64,000 nt of DNA. It comes from Ryuthela nishihirai. Its lineage: Eukaryota; Arthropoda; Arachnida; Araneae; Heptathelidae. Below the pieces are notes generated by a model that was not told where the DNA came from, made no database searches, and saw only the letters and a list, made by a program, of their open reading frames with translations. Positions 55,556-64,000 of the stretch are shown in pieces. The stretch is from the NCBI GenBank assembly GCA_038380435.1, contig JAWZYU010000027.1, forward strand, positions 4,523,156 through 4,587,155, in the 5' to 3' direction. A program made the position numbers and the translations under genes. The stretch's first letter is position 1; each line of letters begins with the position of its first letter.

Positions 55556-58500
55556 AATAAAGCAGTCTCTCCAACTTGACATTTCAGTAAAACGGATTAT
55601 TTTTCTTTTACATCTATTACTTTTAAATGAAACAACAAGAAACTAGAGAAAAGAAGTACCCAAAAATTTATTTATATTCTCTGATGAAAATGGATTATAT
55701 ATCCATAAGCCTATTTCTTCTCAATAAAAGAATCTGAAATTCAAAGAACTAGCAAAGCCAAAGAAAAGCACTATATGGAACTGTCAGGGTTATCAATAAT
55801 GCCCGATCTAATTTGACATTCAATAAAGCATTTACATCTATTCTTTCTAATCCAACAGCTCAGTACAATGGACTTTTTTCAAAGTCTGTTTCTTCTTAAT
55901 AAAACAATAAGAAATCAAAATAATACATAAAGGAAATCAAACTGTATAAGTCTATCAATAGTCTCATAATCTGAATTTCAACAAAACGAATGTCTTGTTT
56001 CCTTCAGAATGAGTCAGACATCAACATACTACAAGAAACCAACACAATAAAATTTATAACCACCATCTGTAAATCAGGAAGTGGGTTTTCATTTATATCT
56101 GCACTTGAGGGGAAAATGCATTTTATTAAGTCTGGTTACAGAGAAAAGTTATATCAGATGTGGCCCTTTGATTTCTGATTATGTGTAGTTCAGAAGGATG
56201 GAAATATAAAACAATCAATTTTATTGAATTGTTGGATTAGCTATGTTACCATAGTCATAACTGTCACTAGTGAGTACTGCAAGAAACTGGTAAAAGCTTC
56301 TGCCAATGAATTTATTTTTTACTACCTACGATATCAAATCATTGTGGAAGCTTTTTTTTTCTGCTGTTATCAAAAAAGCTTGGTACAAAATGGCCTCAGT
56401 TGTCCTTAAACATAAAACCCCAAATGAAAAATGCTATATTTAATGCTAAAACATTAAAGAATATCCAATGTCCAACATCCAGACAAAAGTAACAGTTGTT
56501 AGTTGTCATTTATTAATATAACATAAATGTTCACCAGTTCTAAAACCAATGGAATAATAAGATAAAAATTAAATAAATTTTAAAGTACACTATAATTATA
56601 ATTGGAAATAATAACTTACAATTTTTTATTTGAAAGGTTGTAAAAAAAATATGTCATACTAGTGAAAATACTCACAGTTCTAGTCTGATTTATATTCCTC
56701 TGGTGTTTTCTTTTGATACATTAAATATTTTTGTCTTTGTTGTTTCTTTTGATATCAATGTTTTTGTTTTGTTCAGAAAATAAGCTGAGGTATAAAATTC
56801 ATTTCAATCAATCTTATTTAAAAAAGAATAAAAATAATTGTTACGTGTAGTGCATAAATTTCATTTTTGATTTCAAAGGAGTTTCCAAAATATTTGATGT
56901 ATTGAAATATTAGATTAGAGAGAGTGATGTAAATGCTTTAATGAATATAAGACCAAAAAGAATAATGTAGATGTTGGTCCTACAAGTTTTTTTCCTGAGT
57001 TTGTTTGATTACTGATAATCAATTAATATATTGTAATCAAAACCAAATTACAGAGAACTGATAGAAATGCATCATTAATCACAGATTAGCTACAATATAT
57101 GTAAATACTGGCTGATTTAGTTTCTCTACGGCATAGCTTTAATATTTGATTGGTCAATTCGAATTCAATTCGAATTTTACTATAAAGGTAGCATTAGTGA
57201 CAATACCAAAATTCTTATGCAGATTGCATTCCTGCAGCTGCATTCCTTTGATTTAAAATTATTCCATTTAGAAGAAACAGTATGAAATAGATACATGGAA
57301 ATCCGTTTTGATCAAACCTGGATTAGTGAGAATAACTGTAAATATCGGCTATCACTGTTTACTTTTATAAGTTTTTTCGAATTTCTGACTATCTTTTAGA
57401 AGAAAAGGACATTTAAAAAAATACTTTCATTTAATGTTGGTTTATAAGAATAGTCATAGTTTTACAGAATTTGGCTTTTTGTAGTCCATTGCTTTTATTT
57501 CAGATCATTTCACTTAAAATAAACAGAATGGAATAGAAGCATAAGAATTTGTTTTAACAAAAGTCAGATTAGCAAGAACAATTGTAAATTTCTCTATTTT
57601 TATTTCCTGCAATATATTCAATTGATTCTAGTTTGTTTCTTTTAGATGAATGTCAGAAACTTCGTTTTATCAAAGGACATATTTGTGAAAATGCATTCCA
57701 GTGATCTTTCTTTCATTTCTGCTAGCTACATTTAGAAGGAACAGACTGTAAAAAAAATTGCTGTAGTGTAATATCAGATTAATGAGTGCAGATTATACCT
57801 TTATTGAATAAAAGATTAATGAGAATGCAAGCAAATACTGCAGTGATTTCTTTAATTTAGAATTGTTTTGGTTAGAAGGTTTATATTTGTTTAAAAATTA
57901 ATTTCTTTGAATGCCAGATTAAAGAGAACAGATGTAAATATCGATTCTATACAAATTCGTTTTATACAGTGCCTACTTCAAGAGACTTTTGAATAGTGTT
58001 CAATTTGTTTGCTCTATGGCAGATATTATTTTAGAATTAGTAATCCATATTATTTCTCATCATTTCCTTTTTTCCACCCAATTGTCATCCATCAAACTGA
58101 TTCTTGTAAAATGGAGAAAAAAATTATAAAATTTGGGAGCATATTTTCCTTTAAAAAAAAAGAGAAAAGCTGAAAAATTTTATATTTTGAGTTTCATAAC
58201 AAAATTCGAATAAATCCAAAAAATTGGAGAGATTGGCAGCTTTGCATCACTGATGAATAAAGAATGTATAAGTGGGCTCCTCAGATATCATAAGTGACTC
58301 AAAGCTTTCTTCCTTTAATGCTGTCTCAGCAAGTCTTGCTTGTCAGAAGATTCCTCAAAATACCATGAAAGCAACTTGAAACTTTCTTCTATTAACGTTG
58401 TCTTCAGCATGTTTTGCTAGATAGAAGTGGTCACTACTAGATCTAAAAGGGTGGGATGGGTCAAAGAGGACACATCCTTTCAGATTGCTAATAAGGGAAA

Positions 58501-59466
58501 TTGAAGCAAAAAATTAACAACTTCATTTATATTTCAAGCATTTTTTTTCAATAATTTTTTTTTAATCTGTAAAACTGAGGGGGAATGTTATACTGCATTG
58601 GAAATCCAGTCTCTTTGCCCTCCCCTTCCCAACAAGTTTTACTGGTTAGAAAGACACACATACATAAATACATTTTTTCCAGATCAGAACCTGGAAGTGG
58701 TTGAGTATTCATGTTACTTTGATCTTTGCTTTTCAAGGACTGCCTGCCACTACCATGACTACCAAAATTATAAGTTCTGCTATTTCTTTTATAGATCTCC
58801 ATCTCAATATCGAAGTCACACTCTTATGCTATTTGATCAAAATCTTTGATTTCAAAGCATTTTTTTCCAGTTCAAGAAAATATTAATCTTTGTCACCATC
58901 TTTAAAATCAGAAAAACTTTTCTTACGAAATTCAAAGGTTTCTTCATCAGAATCAAAGTTTTAGAAATTGTTGCTAAAAGTTATATTCTTCACAATATAA
59001 ATCTGATATTACCAATGACACATTCTTCATTAACTAATGATAATCTAACTGAATCTCATTGCTGGGTTAAATTCGGGCACATATTCAGAGGGCGTGTGCT
59101 TAGGGTGCTACAGCATCCACCTTAACTCTTTGATGCTTGAATTTAAAAAATGATAAAACTATTAGGAAAATGCCATTTTAACTGAAATTGATTAAAAACA
59201 CACTAAAGCAGTTTGTCACAGTATAGAAAACAGAAAATGGCACCATTTATTTTTAATCTCTAACCAAGAAAGAATAAAATGAAATATGACACTAATCAGT
59301 GTTAGTTTTATGCACAACCAGTACAGATAGCATTGTTTTTATCATGGGAAACTACCTTTAGTGGTTAAAAGAGAACAAATTTCTTCTATGGAAACTGCTT
59401 TGAATGCATACACAAAAAAATAGCACCTCCCCCAACACCAAAACAAATGTTTTCACCATGCTGCTA
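55556..59466. other. Repeat-poor stretch with degenerate ~200-bp units
   Basis: No TE core is recognised. Units with TTTCAGTAAAACGGATTATT-type phrases occur at 55570-56000. Inverted relatives (CTTTGATTTAAAATTATTCC..., AGAAGAAACAG) lie at about 57245, 57500, 57710 and 57855. A ~90-bp pair (CTTTCTTCC(T/A)TTAA(T/C)G...) is at 58295 and 58385. Confidence 0.45.
58548..58802 (-). other. Possible exon or open frame of unknown identity
   Basis: The minus strand has an 84-codon open frame with unusually balanced, hydrophilic composition: MEIYKRNSRTYNFGSHGSGR, then QSLKSKDQSNMNTQPLPGSD, then LEKM. It resembles a disordered N-terminal region. No strong splice signals were pinned down and no homologue is recognised. 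It lies on the strand of the host gene, so an upstream exon is conceivable. Confidence 0.2.
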
Positions 59467-60634
59467 TATCATCCTCCTCCTCAAGCAGCCATGGGCTACG
59501 GAGGTCCAAGCAGACCGCACAGTTTAATTCTCCAAGCATATCTGTCCTGAGCTACATCAGCTGCATCCGGCCACTGCACACCAATTCTAACAAGGTCCTG
59601 TTTGACATTGTCTGCCCACCACATCCTAGGTCTCCCCCTCCTTCTGAGGCCTCTAGGCACACTGTTCATAACCCTATTCGCCAATCTACAATTATCCATA
59701 CGGGCAACATGGCCAAACCAGCGGAGTCTCTTTCTGCACAATATGCTGCTTAAAGGAGGTTGCAGACTCCTTTGCCTAACCTCATCATTAGTTACAAAGT
59801 TGAACCACCTAATACCCAAGATACTGCGTAAGCATCTAGAATCAAAAGCATCTAGTTTCCTGTTATCTTGTTTACATTGCGTCCAAGTTTCACTACCATA
59901 ACTAACCCTAGAAAGAACCAAACTATTATACAGTCTAATTTTAGTCTTTAGGTGTATACGCCTATTTCTCCACAATCTCCATAGATTCTTAAAAGTCCCG
60001 GCAGAAATCATTATTCGTCTGTTAATCTCATGCTGCACATCACCAGTATCAGTTACATAGCTCCCAAGATAATTAAACTGTGACACCTGCTGAAGACTGC
60101 AACCATTCAGATTAACTGAATCACAGCCTGCCTGACCAATTTTCATCACTTTAGTTTTCTCTCTGTTTATAACCAAACCTACTCTACTACCAGTCTCATC
60201 AACAGCTCGAATGAAAGAGTTCATCTCATCAACATCATTTGCCAAAAGGGCTAAATCATCAGCATAATCTAAATCAGAAATTTTCGTATCTCCAGCCCAA
60301 TTAAGGCCAAAATCTTTCCCTTGAAGTGAATTTCGCATAACATAATCAATAACCAAGCTAAAGAGAAAAGAAGACAAAATGCACCCTTATCGAACACCAG
60401 ACATAATGCTAAACCAATTGCTACAAGACTTACCAACTCTCACACATGACTCAGTGTTATTATAGAGAGCTTTCATAATGTTAACTAACTTGTCTGGTAT
60501 ACCATATGATCTCACAATCAACCACAAATTTTGACGATCAACAGAGTCGAAAGCCTTTTTGAAATCAACAAATCTAGCAACCAAAGGTTTCTGAAACTCT
60601 AAACATTTCTCAAGAATCTGCCTAAGTGAAAATT
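59467..60634 (-). pseudogene. LINE 3' half with the best preserved RT frame (one nonsense codon)
   Basis: On the minus strand the frame runs from about 60634 to a stop at 59496, broken only by a TAA at 60389-60387. There sister copies have CAA (SGVR-Q-GCIL), a single C-to-T change. Upstream of it are VDFKKAFDSVDRQNLW and MKALYNNTESCVRVGK. Downstream are LVIDYVMRNSLQGKDFG, DLDYADDLALLANDVDEMNS, RLYNSLVLSRVSYGSETWTQ, RLRWFGHVARMDNCRLA and GLRRRGRPRMWWADNVKQDL. The 3' UTR ends GAGGAGGATGAT. 5' truncated within the RT. Probably among the youngest LINE insertions in the window. Confidence 0.92.
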
Positions 60635-60820
60635 TAATTGCAGTTCAGTTTAATTTGCGTTCCAGTTTAATTGCAGTAAGAGCAAATGAGCTTAGTTCTT
60701 TGTTGCAGACCACGCATTTAAGTGTGAAGGCTACAACCATTCCTTGCTGAGTGGTGAGGAGCTGTGAGTGACATCACAGCACGTTTGCGATGCGGCAAGC
60801 GGTAAGTGTGAAGGAGCCCT

Positions 60821-61855
60821 TAAGGATTTCACTAGAGCTATTATTATCCCTATTCTTAAAAAAAATTATTACAGTTATTGTAATAACTGTAGGATAATCA
60901 GCCTACTTTTTGTTCCAGGTAAGGTTTTGTGGATTATAGTGCTTAATAGAATTAAGATTTTGGTTGATGCCCAACTGCGTGATGAACATTAGCAGATTCA
61001 AAAGTGGTAGGGATTTATGGAAAATTTTTTACACTTAGTAGGTTCTTGAGAAATATTTAGAGTTTCAGAAACCTTTGGTTATTAGCTTCCAACATTTCAA
61101 AAAGGCTTCCGACTCTGCTGAACATCACAATTTATGGTTGATCATGCAATGGTATGGCAAACTTGATAACTTAGAATTATGTGACGGCTTTCTGTAATAA
61201 CACTGAGTCATGGGCAACAGTTGGTAAGATTATAGCAATTGGTTCAGTATTGCTAGAGGAGTTGACAAGGGTGCATTTTTTCTTGTTTTCTCTTTATTGG
61301 TTATTGATTACATTGGGTTCGAGCCCCAGGTAAGGCATGGATGTGTCGTTTTTCTGCTGAGGTCTTGCCATCCTCTCAGACCTTCTACTATGGCATATAA
61401 GCTTACAGGCTGTCAGACCTCTGTGGTAAGCAGCTGCTTGAGGGGGTATTTATTTATTTTATTTATGTGGAATTAACTAGAAAGCGAAGATTTTGAAAAT
61501 TTCTGATTTAGATTATGCATATGATTTGGCCCTGCTGGCTAAATGATGTTGATGGGTTGAATTATTTCATTAGAACTGTTGATGAGATTGGTAATAGAGT
61601 AGGTTTGGTGATAAATAGAAAGTTAACTAAAGTGATGAAAATTGGTCAGGCAGATGATAACTTCAGTTGCTCTGAATGGTTACACATTTGAACTAGTGCC
61701 TCAGTTAAATTATTTTGGGAGCTGTTATAGATACTAGTGATGTGCAGCAGGAGATAAAAAGAATAGGAATTACTGATGGGACTTTTAAGAATCAGTGGAG
61801 AGTATGGAAAAACTTAAGACAACAATTAGACTATAAAATAGTTTGGTCCTTTCTG
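60821..61855 (+). pseudogene. LINE RT fragment, interrupted by SINE-A
   Basis: The plus strand shows RAIIIPILKKNYYSYCNNCR and ISLLFVPGKVLWIIVLNRIK, then decayed palm and YADD region (FLI-DYAYDLALLAK), ending after ...GTFKNQWRVWKNL. It is opposite in orientation to the LINE at 59467 and more diverged. Bases 60635-60820 between them contain CACTTACCGCTTGCCG-like DNA that could be a MITE end. Confidence 0.8.
61319..61452 (+). mobile_element. SINE-A copy, head truncated
   Basis: Starts at the B box (GGTTCGAGCCCCAGG) and runs through the body to GCAGCTGCTTGAGGGGG and a TATTTATTTATTTT tail. Inserted in the LINE RT fragment. Confidence 0.88.
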
Positions 61856-61864
61856 GTGGGTGGG

Positions 61865-62156
61865 TAGGTAGGTAGGTTTATTGAGAGAGGTAGGACCAAC
61901 AAAATCAAACAGCCCCCTAATTTCAGGCATGAGGTAAAAGCCTGTTCCCCCACTACTAATGGCTGAAGCCATCCATGCTGATAGGAGGAACATCAGGCAC
62001 CATCTTTTCAAGTGGACATTTTCAAGAACCAGAATCTAGATAAAAACTGACTTGCCTGAGACATCAATCCAGTGTAGGATTTGCGATGCCCAACCAAGTA
62101 AGTGAGAGTTCAAGTACCTGCAATGGCCTTTGATCAGGATTATCCACCAGCTGACA
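61865..62156 (-). pseudogene. LINE 5' end fragment
   Basis: The minus strand matches the 5' region of the LINEs at 45900-46110 and 50640-50770. It encodes AISSGGTGFYLMPEIRGLFD, then FVGPTSLNKPTYLPT, just before the endonuclease start. The rest is missing. Confidence 0.8.
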
Positions 62157-63632
62157 GAAATGAAAACTAAGGTTTAATTATTTTAAAAAATATTAACTTT
62201 ATGAAGGGAACATATCCAACACATGGGAAGTATTTGGACTTAAATCATTAATATAAACAACTAACATGCAGTTAGTTGCCTCAGTTGTTTTATGCAGTAA
62301 TAGCCTCTCCCCACTCTTGCATGTGTCAGCAAGCAATTAGAACACCTGCTACTTTCTCTCTCATGTCCCTTGATGCCATGTGCTACAATCAGTCTTGAGG
62401 AAGCTCTGGCTATGAATACTTTTTTCAGTTATAGTGTTTGATTTGAAGAGAGGGAAAGATGCACAGAATGCTGGAATAAATGACAAACATGATTCTAGGA
62501 ATACTAAGATAGGTTTAAGGCAGAATAGTGTGTAAAAATGGGGGGGGGGGGAAATAAGGTTTGTAATTTCTTCCAAAATCTTCCATTTTTAAAAATAACA
62601 TTTTTTTGGTTAATTTTTAGGAGATTTTTGAAACTTTAAGGAGAAATTTGTTGATAACAGTTCAAACCAAACTTGTGAACTTAAATTAACTTAATTAAAA
62701 TCAGGTGGTTGCTTCAGAAATGAGTAACATTAACAAACAAATTGGCAATACCATATAGTGCTTCTAAGAAATGGCAATCAGATGGCTTTAACAAATTATG
62801 TATATTGCAGTTTAATAAAATATGCATCAAATTAGAAAATATTAACTTTATGAAGGGAACATATCCAACACATGGGAAGTATTTGGACTTAAATCATTAA
62901 TATAAACAACTAACATGCAGTTAACTAACATGCAATTAGAACACCTGCTACTTTCTCTCTCATGTCCCTTGATGCCATGTGCTACAATCAGTCTTGAGGA
63001 AGCTCTGGCTATGAATACTTTTTTCAGTTATAGTGTTTGATTTGAAGAGAGGGAAAGATGCACAGAATGCTGGAATAAATGACAAACATGATTCTAGGAA
63101 TACTAAGATAGGTTTAAGGCAGAATAGTGTGTAAAAATGGGGGGGGGGGGAAATAAGGTTTGTAATTTCTTCCAAAATCTTCCATTTTTAAAAATAACAT
63201 TTTTTTGGTTAATTTTTAGGAGATTTTTGAAACTTTAAGGAGAAATTTGTTGATAACAGTTCAAACCAAACTTGTGAACTTAAATTAACTTAATTAAAAT
63301 CAGGTGGTTGCTTCAGAAATGAGTAACATTAACAAACAAATTGGCAATACCATATAGTGCTTCTAAGAAATGGCAATCAGATGGCTTTAACAAATTATGT
63401 ATATTGCAGTTTAATAAAATATGCATCAAATTAGAAAAGAAAATATTATTTTTTAATTTGAACTATGTATTTTTAAAAGGAGAAATATTTCAAACAGCAA
63501 TTTTTATTTAAAAAAAAAAACAACAGTTTTTTTTTTGTTGCACTAAAAACGAACATAAACATTTTGGGCCTCTCATTTCAGATCCTATCAACATCTATAC
63601 ATCATATCTCTACATCCTGGACCCTGGAAGGG
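62157..63632 (-). mobile_element. TTAA-family element copy, minus strand, with internal duplication
   Basis: The high-coordinate end shows CCTGGAAGGG followed by TTAA (63633-63636), the left terminus in inverted orientation. It matches 35446-36120 and 29295-30060. The other end is truncated at the LINE fragment. Confidence 0.8.
62190..63438. repeat. Tandem duplication of about 0.6 kb inside the TTAA-family copy
   Basis: Unit 1 (62190-62839) and unit 2 (62840-63438) are nearly identical. Unit 2 lacks about 50 bp near its start. Both contain a ten-G run and the same small open frame. The near identity points to a recent event. Confidence 0.92.
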
Positions 63633-63649
63633 TTAATAAAGCCAGCAAT

Positions 63650-63745
63650 AGAGGATGATTAGTGGTCAAAGCACTTCGCATGTTATCAGGAAGTTGTAGC
63701 TTCTGATCCCAAATGATTAATGACAATTTTTCCTCTAAATTTATT
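63650..63745 (+). mobile_element. SINE-C scrap
   Basis: Matches the reverse complement of the 18.7-kb array: GGTCAAAGCACTTCGCATG, TTATCAGGAAG, TTCTGATCCCAA and TTTTTCCTCTAAATTTA in order. It starts 14 bp after a TTAA-family end. Confidence 0.65.
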
Positions 63746-64000
63746 CAACATATCACCAAAATCTGAATACCTGTGATTTCCTATTATTTACAACAGTACA
63801 TGAGTGTTCACAAAAGAAAGTTATGAAGTCATCAATAAAGCATGCCAAGTGTGACATTTTTTTTGTCAAGAACATAAAAAAGAACAGATTGATATTTGTG
63901 CTAGTGACTGTCAAAATTTGGAATAAATTGTAAACAAATAGAAACAATATATAATAATAAACATATTTTATATGTAAATGTTTAAAACTATATTATTTGA
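63746..64000. other. Window edge, no feature recognised
   Basis: A+T-rich sequence with no recognised gene or repeat. Confidence 0.5.

Noticed and set aside
60635..60820. PIF/Harbinger-like end GAAGGAGCCC next to TTA
   Set aside because: Only one end is convincing; the other would have to lie within the LINE boundary and is not seen.
62361..63175. Two identical 71-codon frames suggesting a duplicated small gene
   Set aside because: They are one stretch of a non-coding TTAA-family element, duplicated in tandem. The frame is absent in the copies at 29295 and 35446.
1..64000. CRISPR array, operon or bacterial defence system
   Set aside because: No regularly spaced direct repeats with unique spacers, no operons or ribosome binding sites; exons, introns and eukaryotic transposons throughout.

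Overview
This is an A+T-rich animal nuclear genome window. It has no prokaryotic gene organisation. It lies inside one host gene on the minus strand, and almost all the rest is intron packed with transposable elements. Three short exons (42407-42537, 21296-21482, 1391-1445) join in phase and encode a continuous stretch of an MCTP protein (multiple C2 domains, transmembrane): the end of a C2 domain, the linker after it, and the run-in to the next C2 domain. The introns between them are about 20.9 kb and 19.9 kb. From memory, the linker resembles arthropod or other invertebrate Mctp more than the vertebrate paralogues. I would therefore place the genome in a repeat-rich invertebrate, possibly an arthropod, but the species cannot be fixed from sequence alone.

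Layout. 1-3.3 kb holds the last exon seen, two copies of a tRNA-derived SINE (here SINE-A) and a DNA-transposon fragment. 3.3-10.2 kb is a nested stack: a decayed Penelope-like element flanked by inverted repeats, containing a second tRNA-derived SINE (SINE-B) and a Tc1-like transposon, which itself contains a hAT transposon, which contains a SINE-A copy. 12-15.6 kb has two broken copies of the dominant LINE, one split by SINE-B. 15.8-18.3 kb holds two copies of a TTAA-flanked, piggyBac-like non-autonomous element ('TTAA family'). 18.7-19.4 kb is a tandem array of a tRNA-like unit (SINE-C). 20-24.7 kb has two related Tc1-like elements on either side of the middle exon. 25-26.3 kb and 46.8-48.5 kb carry inverted copies of a composite repeat. 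28.8-33.3 kb is a LINE broken by three different DNA transposons. 35.4-39.7 kb is a long TTAA-family copy split by a PIF/Harbinger element. 42.9-46.7 kb and 50.4-55.6 kb are the two most complete LINEs. 59.5-63.6 kb holds further LINE pieces and a TTAA-family copy with an internal duplication.

The LINE has an APE-type endonuclease and a reverse transcriptase with a YADD box. It has a C-terminal region of the WFGHVARM...GRPR type and a short GAT-rich 3' tail. It is probably the machine behind the LINEs here and perhaps the SINEs, though no copy seen is intact. Many insertions have clear target-site duplications, so relative insertion order can be read. The least expected signal is a series of near-perfect palindromes. 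In three of them, other copies of the same repeat family show that the palindrome arose secondarily from an ordinary sequence.
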